Part shown: positions 1 through 6,167 of the stretch, piece by piece | Layout: each line of letters opens with the position of its first letter | Numbering within the stretch: position 1 is the stretch's first letter | From: Microbacteriaceae bacterium | GTDB lineage: Bacteria > Actinomycetota > Actinomycetes > Actinomycetales > Microbacteriaceae | DNA: 8,910 nucleotides | Direction: 5' to 3' | NCBI GenBank assembly: GCA_024639925.1 | Contig: JAHEGA010000007.1 | Location: 1 to 8,910 of the forward strand | The notes under the pieces: model-generated | Told to the model about the DNA's origin: nothing | The model's input: only the letters and a program-made list of their open reading frames with translations | Databases searched by the model: none | Program-made: the position numbers and the translations under genes

Positions 1-11
1 GGTTACCGGGA

Positions 12-27
12 AACCCAAACTAGGGTT
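12..27 (+). promoter_or_regulatory. Small hairpin covering the ribosome binding site of the first gene
   Basis: AACCC (12-16) and GGGTT (23-27) can pair across a six-base loop. The right arm contains the AGGG (22-25) that is the best Shine-Dalgarno candidate for the ATG at 33. If it folds in the mRNA it would partly hide the ribosome binding site. With only five base pairs, chance is a fair explanation. Confidence 0.25.
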
Positions 28-32
28 CAGCA

Positions 33-407
33 ATGGACCTCAAACTCACCGCGGTGTATAACGCCAATGGCGGCGTCCTGGGCGAAGCCGCCTACGTCAT
101 TGGCCACCTGCTGGGGACGACATCCTGCTCACTGTGCGACATCACGCACTCGCCCATTCGGAGGAAGCCCGAGTGGGATGCAATGGTTGCCACTTTGCCG
201 TTTCCCCTCGAGGTTCGACACCGGAATGAAGTCACCCCCCAGCTCAGCACGGCACTTGAGGGTCAAACTCTCCCGGTGGTTGCCGCGGAAGGCCCCGATG
301 GATTCACCTGGGTGCTGAGCGCCGAGGATCTCGATGCCTGCGAAGGCTCCCCAGCAGCATTCCGAGACGCACTACTCAGCGCGCTCGAACACAAAGACCA
401 GTCCTAA
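33..407 (+). CDS. Conserved-looking small CxxC protein of unknown function
   Basis: A 124-residue soluble protein with no signal peptide or membrane segment. I cannot assign a function. The N-terminal half holds what looks like its conserved core: a Gly-Gly-Val-Leu-Gly-Glu stretch (13-18), then Cys32-Ser-Leu-Cys35-Asp-Ile-Thr-His39, then Arg-Arg-Lys-Pro-Glu-Trp (43-48). A CxxC followed by DxxH could bind a metal or act in thiol redox chemistry; that is inference. A third cysteine lies near residue 103. From memory, similar short proteins with a CxLCDITH core occur in actinobacteria as uncharacterised proteins. ATG 33 is chosen because AGGG lies seven bases upstream. The stop TAA (405-407) overlaps the stop of the convergent transporter gene, so no dedicated terminator fits between them. 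Confidence 0.8.
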   Translation: MDLKLTAVYNANGGVLGEAAYVIGHLLGTTSCSLCDITHSPIRRKPEWDAMVATLPFPLEVRHRNEVTPQLSTALEGQTLPVVAAEGPDGFTWVLSAEDLDACEGSPAAFRDALLSALEHKDQS

Positions 408-2053
408 GGGCGAGCCTTCGGTTTCTTTGCAGGGTCTTCGCGACGAGCGGCAGAAACCCCGGTACCCCCGAGGTTGAAGGTGGAGAGGAACCCCACCACC
501 AGGAACCCTGCGGCCACATAAGCCGAAAGTTGGGCACCATCGGTGAACGCCTCACTGCTGGCCGATTGGACGGCTTCGGCTGTGGCTCCATCTACCTGCT
601 GAGCCTTTAGTGCATCCGCAATCCCCGGGATTGCGCCTCCGGCAGAGCCCACAACGATGTCAACCACCTGGGCTTGGCTCGCGGGTGGTAACGCCAGCTC
701 TGAAAGGCGATCCTCCAGTGCCACCTCGGTGCCGGTAAAGAGGGTCGTTCCCAACACAGCGATGCCCAGTGCGGAACCAATTTGGCGCACGGTCGACTGC
801 GATCCCGAGCCCTGCCCTGTCTTGTCCATCGGGACGTCGACCATGATCACCCCGGTGAGTTGAGCGGTCGCCAAGCCGACACCAATTCCATACACGAAGA
901 GGAACGGCGCAATCGCGCCCCAGCCGGTATCAGTCGAAGCCACAACACCAAACCCGAGAATTCCGACAATTTCCAGCACCACGCCGATTTGAACAGCCCG
1001 CGCCGGGGCCAGCTTGCCGCTCAAAGCACCGCCCACGCCCGAGGCCACAAAAGCTCCTCCGGCGAGGAACAACAGGACGAGACCGGCCCCAATGGGGGTC
1101 ATCCCGATCACGTTTTGGAGCCACAGCGGAATCGCAAACAGCAGACCAAATTCGCCCATCGAAATAATGAGAGCAGCAATCGAGCCGTTGCGGAACGAGG
1201 AAATCTTGAAAAGATTTAGGTCAAGAAGCACGGCCTGACCACGTTGTTCTCTTCGGCGCTCCCAGAGCACGAAAGTAACCCCAGCGACCACTGAGATGGC
1301 TAGGGCAACGGGGATAACGGAGAGTCCACTGGAAGGCCAGACGAAACCGCCAATCGAAAATGCTGTATCGGGGTTAACGCTCCACCAGCCATAAATCCGA
1401 CCTTCAATGAGCCCGAACACGAGTGGGCCAAAAAGCAGCACCGACAACGCTCCACCGATCCAGTCCACACCCTTCAACAGTGACGAGGAACGGGATTCTT
1501 GAACAAAGAGAATCAGACCGACCATGATGATCACACCCAAGGGGATGTTAATCAAGAAGGCCCAGCGCCACGTGAAGTCTGTGGCCAGCCAACCGCCCAG
1601 CACAGGTCCGACAGCAACCATCCCGCCAATAGTGGAACCCCACACGGCAAAAGCAATTCCGCGCTCGCGGCCTTGGAACGTGGCGTTGACCAAGGAAAGC
1701 GTGGTGGGAAGCACCATTGCTCCACCGAAACCCTGGGCAACACGAGCCAGAATCAGGCTGGTCGCACTGTCGGCTGCCCCAGCCCAAATCGACGCCGCCA
1801 CGAAGACCACAATTCCGACCAACAGCACACGTCGCCGCCCCAACCGATCAGCGACGGAACCCCAAATCAGGAGGGTTGCGGCAAAAACAAGGATGTAGCT
1901 TTCTTGAACCCATTGGACTTCGGTCGAGGTAAGCCCCAGCTCTCCGATGATTTCGGGGAAAATGGTGTTAACGATTGTCCCGTCAATGATGACGAGCGAA
2001 ATTCCCAACGAGATGAAGAGCAGCCCGATCCAGCGGGTTTTTGCTGACGCCAT
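404..2053 (-). CDS. DHA2-family (EmrB/QacA type) MFS multidrug efflux transporter
   Basis: An integral membrane protein of 549 residues, the usual size for 14-helix DHA2 drug:H+ antiporters that export hydrophobic or cationic drugs using the proton gradient. Family motifs are visible: Asp24-Gly-Thr-Ile-Val-Asn in helix 1; motif A with Asp69, Arg70 and Gly72-Arg-Arg-Arg after helix 2; motif B with Arg104 and Gln107-Gly108 in helix 4; and motif C, Gly149-Pro150-Val-Leu-Gly-Gly, in helix 5, the antiporter signature. A long polar loop (about 440-507) precedes the last helix (about 510-527), followed by a basic tail. The start at 2053 (Met-Ala-Ser-Ala-Lys) is preferred over the longer frame from 2110, because the extra residues are arginine-rich and unlike an MFS N-terminus, and AAGGG lies about 11 bases upstream. 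It lies 76 nt behind the GNAT-AAA+ gene. No MarR or TetR regulator is adjacent. The substrate cannot be read from sequence. Confidence 0.93.
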   Translation of the reverse strand: MASAKTRWIGLLFISLGISLVIIDGTIVNTIFPEIIGELGLTSTEVQWVQESYILVFAATLLIWGSVADRLGRRRVLLVGIVVFVAASIWAGAADSATSLILARVAQGFGGAMVLPTTLSLVNATFQGRERGIAFAVWGSTIGGMVAVGPVLGGWLATDFTWRWAFLINIPLGVIIMVGLILFVQESRSSSLLKGVDWIGGALSVLLFGPLVFGLIEGRIYGWWSVNPDTAFSIGGFVWPSSGLSVIPVALAISVVAGVTFVLWERRREQRGQAVLLDLNLFKISSFRNGSIAALIISMGEFGLLFAIPLWLQNVIGMTPIGAGLVLLFLAGGAFVASGVGGALSGKLAPARAVQIGVVLEIVGILGFGVVASTDTGWGAIAPFLFVYGIGVGLATAQLTGVIMVDVPMDKTGQGSGSQSTVRQIGSALGIAVLGTTLFTGTEVALEDRLSELALPPASQAQVVDIVVGSAGGAIPGIADALKAQQVDGATAEAVQSASSEAFTDGAQLSAYVAAGFLVVGFLSTFNLGGTGVSAARREDPAKKPKARP

Positions 2054-2129
2054 GGAGTGCCGATCCCTTCGTGGGAGGTCGCGCTCCCCTGTCCGAAGAG
2101 AACGATACACCTCAGGACTTGGTCAAGCT

Positions 2130-3410
2130 TTAGAGCCTCGCTAAAGACTCGATGTCCTCCAAGAAAGACCCGACCATTTCGCTGGAGACCGTCATGCGGG
2201 TATCACCAATTGCCCACAAATAGTCCTCTGTCGAGGGCCCTTCCCTCGCTCCCCCGGACTCGTCGTAGACCGCTGCTTCCAGGGCCCGTTGAGACGCTTT
2301 CCGTGCTGCATATTCGATGTCGGCAGGCGAAAACCCATCAGTTCGTCGCACCATTTCTGCGAGATCCACAGCATCCCCAGAAGAGTGCGGGATGTAACGA
2401 CGCCAAATGGAGTCTCTGGCTTGCTCGTCGGGCAAGCCGATGGGAATCACATAATCAAAACGCCCATGACGCAGGAATGCATCATCGAGGGCTCGAATGA
2501 AATTAGTCGCCACAATCAAGAGTCGTCCCGGCCTCTCGCGAAAGAGCGGAATCAGCTTCAACAGCTCGTTCGTGACGCCCTGTGTTGCGGCTGGAGGCTC
2601 TCCGCCGCGCTGCGAAGCGATCTCCTCCACCTCATCAATAAACACCACGACGTTGTCAAGGTCGCTGATTTTGGTAAACGTCTCGCGCAGTGCGCCTGCC
2701 AAACCGCGGGGGTCACCCGAAAGGCGAGCAGGGAACACCTCAACAAACGGCCAGTGCAGTCTTGATGCGACAGCTTTGGCAAAGGTTGTTTTGCCGGTTC
2801 CTGGTGGGCCAAAGAGCACAATCGATCGCGGCGGTTCCACACCGAACTTCTCGGCTAAGGCACCGTCAGAAAGAGGCAAGACTAACCTGCGCTCGAGAAG
2901 CTCCTTCTCCTGCCGCATGCCGGCAATTCCGTCCCACAAATCACCACCCAATACGCGACCGCCCAAATCGGCCAAAATGGCTCGCTCTTTTTCGCTGACC
3001 GGGATCTCTCGCTCGAAGTAGCTCAGGTGGTTGCGATCAACGAAACCGGCGCGATCCAACACATTCGAGTCGTGCTGGCCGTCCGGCACGAGCATGGACA
3101 ACTTGGTGAGCCCCAAGGGCGCCATCCGCGACTCAAGTGCCGCCAGCAATTGGCTGCCAATGCCCTGTCGTCGATACTCCGCCAGGGTTGAGAAGAACAC
3201 AATCCAACCCTGTTCGTGCGCTGCTCGCCCTACGGCGATTCCCACCACCCGCGTGCCAGAGACCGCGACCACAGCGTGGTCTTTCTCGCACGAGGCCAGC
3301 ACCTCGGCCAACCCATAGACCGGTTCAAAACCGGTGGATTTTGCTTTTTCCCATAACTCGAGCACCGCATCGGTGTCTGCTGAGTGATATTCCCTGATTC
3401 GAAAGCTCAT
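2130..3410 (-). CDS. GNAT acetyltransferase-AAA+ ATPase fusion protein
   Basis: A soluble two-domain protein of 426 residues. Residues 1-135 resemble a GNAT N-acetyltransferase: a central strand ending in Trp69-Ile-Val-Phe-Phe, then the acetyl-CoA pyrophosphate loop Arg80-Arg-Gln-Gly-Ile-Gly85, then Leu-Asp-Arg-Ala-Gly-Phe (118-123). A linker (about 136-165) leads to a classic AAA+ module: Walker A GPPGTGKT (201-208), Walker B Val-Val-Val-Phe-Ile-Asp259-Glu260, sensor-1 Asn303, and the second region of homology with arginine-finger candidates Arg314 and Arg317, then a helical lid (about 340-382). There is no zinc-protease motif, so it is not FtsH; the module resembles CDC48-like remodelling ATPases that act as ring oligomers. 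The start at 3410 (Met-Ser-Phe-Arg-Ile) has a strong GGGGAGGG just upstream and begins exactly at the GNAT fold. The acetyl acceptor and the remodelled target are unknown. It may be co-transcribed with the exporter downstream. Confidence 0.88.
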   Translation of the reverse strand: MSFRIREYHSADTDAVLELWEKAKSTGFEPVYGLAEVLASCEKDHAVVAVSGTRVVGIAVGRAAHEQGWIVFFSTLAEYRRQGIGSQLLAALESRMAPLGLTKLSMLVPDGQHDSNVLDRAGFVDRNHLSYFEREIPVSEKERAILADLGGRVLGGDLWDGIAGMRQEKELLERRLVLPLSDGALAEKFGVEPPRSIVLFGPPGTGKTTFAKAVASRLHWPFVEVFPARLSGDPRGLAGALRETFTKISDLDNVVVFIDEVEEIASQRGGEPPAATQGVTNELLKLIPLFRERPGRLLIVATNFIRALDDAFLRHGRFDYVIPIGLPDEQARDSIWRRYIPHSSGDAVDLAEMVRRTDGFSPADIEYAARKASQRALEAAVYDESGGAREGPSTEDYLWAIGDTRMTVSSEMVGSFLEDIESLARL

Positions 3411-3599
3411 GAGCCCTCCCCATCGTCGTGTCATGCGCGGTCGCATGTGTGCGGAAAACCCGGGGTGTGGGCGATTATCAGCGATCTGCTGTTGGGCAGG
3501 TATACCCGCTGCTCCTTGTCACCATAACGCGAGAAACCCAGCGTTGCTGAATGTGCATGGGTAAATCGGGGACAAAAACTTCCAATCGGGCGCTACCGC

Positions 3600-3831
3600 A
3601 TGGATATCGATGTTCCCAGTCTCGCCGTTGATCACCTGGTGTCACCTCCGGTTCTGAGCTTTGTGCTGGCATTTCTCGCGGTCTCCACCACGAGTGGCGT
3701 GGGGCTCCCCGAAGCGTTCTACCAGGCCATTTCGATTTACATTTTTCCTCGGGATTGGCTCTCAGGAATGCCTCCACTGCCCCCCTGTTTTCCAGGCCCG
3801 CCTGCTACCATCGGGGCTTTTACTAGTGTGA
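3600..3831 (+). pseudogene. Remnant of an SbtA-type (DUF897) sodium-dependent bicarbonate transporter, N-terminal fragment with frameshift
   Basis: In the frame of ATG 3600, residues 12-47 read His-Leu-Val-Ser-Pro-Pro-Val-Leu-Ser-Phe, a hydrophobic stretch, then Gly-Leu-Pro-Glu-Ala-Phe. This pattern (L-x-S-P-x-x-L-x-F, about 17 residues, then a hydrophobic residue and PEA) is how SbtA-family proteins begin, as I recall cyanobacterial SbtA. The frame loses the match at Phe49, in a T5 run (3742-3746). Reading with one T fewer continues as Ile-Phe-Leu-Gly-Ile-Gly-Ser-Gln, resembling the family's next helix (L-x-x-I-G-x-x-G), and reaches TGA at 3829-3831. Full-length family members have about 300 or more residues, so nearly everything downstream is missing. 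No Shine-Dalgarno precedes the ATG. I infer a deleted, frameshifted relic. The alternative is a chance hydrophobic frame; the multi-point motif match makes that less likely. Confidence 0.55.
3803..3811 (+). promoter_or_regulatory. Possible extended -10 promoter element of the ABC importer operon
   Basis: TGCTACCAT fits an extended -10 (TGn followed by TAnnnT) and lies 62 bases upstream of the ATPase start codon. No convincing -35 hexamer sits 16-18 bases upstream, which extended -10 promoters tolerate. The element falls within the decayed SbtA fragment, so the promoter may have arisen in or been kept from that relic. This is pattern-based only. Confidence 0.3.
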
Positions 3832-3873
3832 GCGGCCCGGTTTGCCAGATTATCTCGGAAGGTGGGGGCTGAC

Positions 3874-4695
3874 GTGATCGAATTCCAGAACGTAACGAAG
3901 CGTTTCCCCGACGGCACGTATGCGGTAAAAGATTTCTCGCTCGTCGTTCCCTCCCGGAAAGTAACGGTATTCGTGGGTTCGTCGGGAGCAGGGAAAACAA
4001 CACTGCTTCGAATGATCAATCGGATGGTCAACCCCACGAGCGGCAAAGTACTGATTGATGGTGAAGACGTTGCCGGCCTGAATCCCGTTCTGCTTCGTCG
4101 AAAAATTGGCTACGTGCTGCAAGCTACGGGATTGTTGCCTCACCGTCGGATAGCGGACAACATCGCTTCGGTTCCTCGACTCAATGGGGTTCCCAAGAAA
4201 AAGGCTCTCGATGACGCTCTCACTTTGCTGGACACCGTGGGCCTCGATCAATCACTGGCCAATCGGTACCCTGACCAGCTTTCCGGAGGGCAGCAACAGC
4301 GTGTCGGCGTCGCCAGGGCGCTTGCTAGCGATCCCAACATTTTGCTGATGGATGAGCCTTTCGGCGCCGTAGATCCGATAGTTCGGCTGGAGCTCCAAGA
4401 GGAAATCAACCGGCTACAGCGTGAATTGCACAAAACCACCGTCTTCGTGACCCACAACATCGACGAGGCTTTCGCCATCGCGGACCAAGTGGTGATCCTT
4501 CGCTCAGGCGGTGTTATTGCTCAGGTAGGGACACCGGAGGAAATCCTTTCCAACCCCGCCGACGATTTTGTGTCCACTTTCATCGGGGCCGACAAGGGTA
4601 AGCGCACACTCCACCTCAAGCGGGGAAAGAATGACGTGACCCTCCTTGTAGATGATGAAGGTAGGCCCGCGGGAATTCTCGGGGATGAGAAATGA
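3874..4695 (+). CDS. Osmoprotectant ABC importer, ATP-binding subunit (OpuCA/ProV-like, no CBS domains)
   Basis: This cytoplasmic ATPase of 273 residues powers uptake of compatible solutes such as glycine betaine, choline or carnitine. All nucleotide-binding motifs are intact: Walker A GSSGAGKT (35-42), Q-loop Gln83, signature LSGGQ (136-140) with the family's Gln-Gln-Gln-Arg-Val, Walker B Ile-Leu-Leu-Met-Asp160-Glu161, and switch His194. The opening Ile-Glu-Phe-Gln-Asn-Val-Thr-Lys-Arg is typical of OpuCA and relatives. GTG 3874 is preferred over GTG 3862, because the longer start would lie within the GGAAGGTGG ribosome binding site (3857-3865) and 3874 gives the usual family N-terminus. After residue 240 only about 33 residues remain, so the paired CBS domains of Bacillus OpuCA, which sense ionic strength or c-di-AMP, are absent. 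First gene of a four-gene importer operon. The stop overlaps an ATG (4692-4695). Confidence 0.92.
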   Translation: MIEFQNVTKRFPDGTYAVKDFSLVVPSRKVTVFVGSSGAGKTTLLRMINRMVNPTSGKVLIDGEDVAGLNPVLLRRKIGYVLQATGLLPHRRIADNIASVPRLNGVPKKKALDDALTLLDTVGLDQSLANRYPDQLSGGQQQRVGVARALASDPNILLMDEPFGAVDPIVRLELQEEINRLQRELHKTTVFVTHNIDEAFAIADQVVILRSGGVIAQVGTPEEILSNPADDFVSTFIGADKGKRTLHLKRGKNDVTLLVDDEGRPAGILGDEK

Positions 4696-4709
4696 GCACT
4701 GTTGAATGA
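4692..4709 (+). other. Five-codon mini-ORF linking ATPase and first permease by two ATGA overlaps
   Basis: The ATPase stop TGA (4693-4695) overlaps ATG 4692-4694. That ATG opens a frame of five codons (Met-Ser-Thr-Val-Glu) whose stop TGA (4707-4709) overlaps the ATG of the permease (4706-4708). The permease ATG has no recognisable Shine-Dalgarno, so its translation probably depends on termination-reinitiation from upstream. The mini-ORF may act as a relay, or mark an ancestral permease start put out of frame by a small indel. Confidence 0.5.
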
Positions 4710-5386
4710 GTTGGCTTTTCGATAATTTCGAATTAGTCGCCCAGTTAACCCTGAATCATGCGGCGCTCAGCCTCTTTCCCATTGCCCTCGGGTTTGGTAT
4801 TGCGGTTCCTCTGGGCTGGGTTGCCAATCGATGGGCGCCGTTGCGGTCTTGGATTATCGCCGGCGGGAGCATTCTCTACACCATTCCTTCCCTTCCGCTG
4901 TTTGTGATCATGCCCTACCTCCTCGGTACTCGAATTACCGATGAGCGGAACATCATCGCCGCTCTCACCATTTATGCCCTGGCCATCTTGCTTCGCACAG
5001 TGGCAGATGCGTTTTCGGCAGTACCCAGCGACACCATTGAGGCATCCAGGGCAATGGGTTACTCCGCCTGGAATCGATTCTGGAAAGTAGAGTTCCCCCT
5101 TGCCGGCCCCGTGCTCCTCGCTGGTCTCCGGGTGGTCTCCGCCAGCACGATTGCTCTGGTTTCGGTCGGCGCGATTATCGGGTCCGCAAACCTGGGGTAC
5201 CTCTTCACCAACGGTAAGCAGCGGGACTTCCTGACAGAGATACTTATCGGTATCGGGGCAAGCTTCTTGATTGCCATCGTCTTTGACCTTGTCATTGTTC
5301 TGTTGGGCCGACTACTGATGCCTTGGAACCATCGGGCATCCTCGAGGGCACTTGGCCGCAAAATGTCAGCACGTCGGGCGGCGTAG
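4706..5386 (+). CDS. Osmoprotectant ABC importer, permease subunit (OpuCB/ProW-like), first copy
   Basis: An inner-membrane subunit of 226 residues that with the second permease forms the translocation path. Hydrophobic segments are visible at about 15-40, 49-73, 83-103, 133-160 and 177-204, as expected for short OpuCB/OpuCD-type permeases. The cytoplasmic coupling loop carries an EAA-type motif, Glu112-Ala-Ser-Arg-Ala-Met-Gly118, with Pro131 after it, which docks on the ATPase. The C-terminus is basic. The ATG at 4706 gives the right length, but has no clear ribosome binding site and overlaps the stop of the mini-ORF before it. The next permease begins two bases after this stop, so the pair is translationally coupled. 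Which of the two corresponds to OpuCB and which to OpuCD cannot be decided from order alone. Confidence 0.9.
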   Translation: MSWLFDNFELVAQLTLNHAALSLFPIALGFGIAVPLGWVANRWAPLRSWIIAGGSILYTIPSLPLFVIMPYLLGTRITDERNIIAALTIYALAILLRTVADAFSAVPSDTIEASRAMGYSAWNRFWKVEFPLAGPVLLAGLRVVSASTIALVSVGAIIGSANLGYLFTNGKQRDFLTEILIGIGASFLIAIVFDLVIVLLGRLLMPWNHRASSRALGRKMSARRAA

Positions 5387-5388
5387 CC

Positions 5389-6111
5389 GTGGACTTCTTT
5401 ATCGATGCCTTCCGATGGCTAACCGATCCCGCGAACTACGCGATGGATGCGGGCAGCCCCCTACCGATACAGGCGCGTGTTGGTGAGCATTTGTGGTACA
5501 CGTTCATCTCGGTCTTGGTGGCAACAGCACTGGCACTTCCACTGGGTCTCTACATCGGCCACACCGGACGTGGTCGACAGTTTGTTATTGGTTTTACCGG
5601 TGCGATGCGCGCACTCCCCACGCTCGGACTACTGATGGCCCTGTTCCTGATTGTGGGCGCCACGGTTCCGTTCACTCAGGCGGCATTCGTGGCTTCGATT
5701 ATTGCCTTGGTGATCTTGGCCATTCCCTCAATTTTGGCGGGGGCATATGCCGGGGTCGAGTCTGTAGATGCTCAGACAGTGGACTCTGGTCGCGCAATGG
5801 GAATGACCGAAATGCAGATTCTTGTCCGTATTGAGATTCCCCTGTCTCTTCCGCTCATCATCGCTGGCATCCGAGCGGCGACAGTCCAGGTGATTGCCAC
5901 GACCGTGATTGCCTCGTACATCTCCCTTGGAGGACTGGGGACTATCATCGCTAGTGGAATCGGGCTCAACGACAACGAGCGCATTCTTGGTGGGGCAATT
6001 TTGGTCACTGCGGTCGCGTTAGTCGTGGACGGGCTTTTGGCAATTGTGCAGCGCCTCGTTACCAGGCGGGGTTCGAAGCAGGCTCAACCAACAACAAAGA
6101 AGGTGTCGTAG
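5389..6111 (+). CDS. Osmoprotectant ABC importer, permease subunit (OpuCD/ProW-like), second copy
   Basis: The second membrane subunit, 240 residues. The start is GTG 5389 (Met-Asp-Phe-Phe-Ile-Asp), two bases after the stop of the first permease; a longer frame from ATG 5323 would overlap that gene by 64 bases and add an atypical N-terminus. The Shine-Dalgarno is weak (GGGCGG), consistent with coupling. A periplasm-side N-terminal stretch (1-33) precedes hydrophobic segments at about 34-57, 65-90, 97-122, 152-180 and 200-221. The EAA-like coupling loop is degenerate: Val-Asp-Ser-Gly-Arg-Ala-Met-Gly138 followed by Pro151, keeping the A-M-G core seen in its partner. The two permeases are related but clearly different, so they probably form a heterodimer. 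The stop codon lies inside the left arm of a hairpin before the binding-protein gene. Confidence 0.9.
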   Translation: MDFFIDAFRWLTDPANYAMDAGSPLPIQARVGEHLWYTFISVLVATALALPLGLYIGHTGRGRQFVIGFTGAMRALPTLGLLMALFLIVGATVPFTQAAFVASIIALVILAIPSILAGAYAGVESVDAQTVDSGRAMGMTEMQILVRIEIPLSLPLIIAGIRAATVQVIATTVIASYISLGGLGTIIASGIGLNDNERILGGAILVTAVALVVDGLLAIVQRLVTRRGSKQAQPTTKKVS

Positions 6112-6133
6112 ACGGCGTTAGCGCTCGTCTACG
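6107..6133 (+). promoter_or_regulatory. Perfect 8-bp hairpin between second permease and binding-protein genes
   Basis: CGTAGACG (6107-6114) and CGTCTACG (6126-6133) are perfect inverted repeats around an 11-base loop. The left arm includes the permease stop TAG (6109-6111). There is no T-run, so it is not a classic terminator. Hairpins at this position in importer operons often stabilise the 3' binding-protein segment after mRNA processing; that role here is inferred. Confidence 0.5.
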
Positions 6134-6167
6134 GCGGCGGAACCAACCGTCGATGAAAGGAAAATAC

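Larger units (their letters stand above)
3411..3873. other. Intergenic region between divergent GNAT-AAA+ and ABC importer genes
   Basis: This 463-bp gap separates two divergent transcription units. It holds the decayed SbtA-like fragment (from 3600), an extended -10-like element before the ABC operon, and a perfect palindrome GGTATACC (3499-3506) on the side of the GNAT-AAA+ gene. For that gene, the minus-strand hexamer GATAAT (3479-3474) could be a -10 box, but no good -35 lies 16-18 bases upstream. I see no structured RNA, riboswitch or intact gene between 3447 and 3599. Confidence 0.6.

Noticed and set aside
782..1219. 145-codon plus-strand frame within the exporter gene
   Set aside because: Antisense shadow with polar low-complexity composition and no independent start signal.
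1499..2047. Long plus-strand frame of 182 codons inside the exporter gene
   Set aside because: It is antisense to a clear MFS gene. Its Asn/Gln/His-rich, low-hydrophobicity composition is the usual shadow of a membrane protein gene.
2081..2129. TTGACC on the minus strand (2126-2121) as a -35 box for the exporter gene
   Set aside because: No -10-like hexamer lies 15-19 bases downstream; the nearest, TATCGT, is only 13 away.
3478..3777. 99-codon open frame on the minus strand in the intergenic gap
   Set aside because: It is arginine- and proline-rich with no domain pattern, lies opposite the better supported SbtA-like fragment, and has no persuasive ribosome binding site.
3862..3873. Longer N-terminus of the ABC ATPase from GTG 3862
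   Set aside because: It would begin within the GGAAGGTGG ribosome binding site of the GTG at 3874 and adds four residues before the family's standard first residues.
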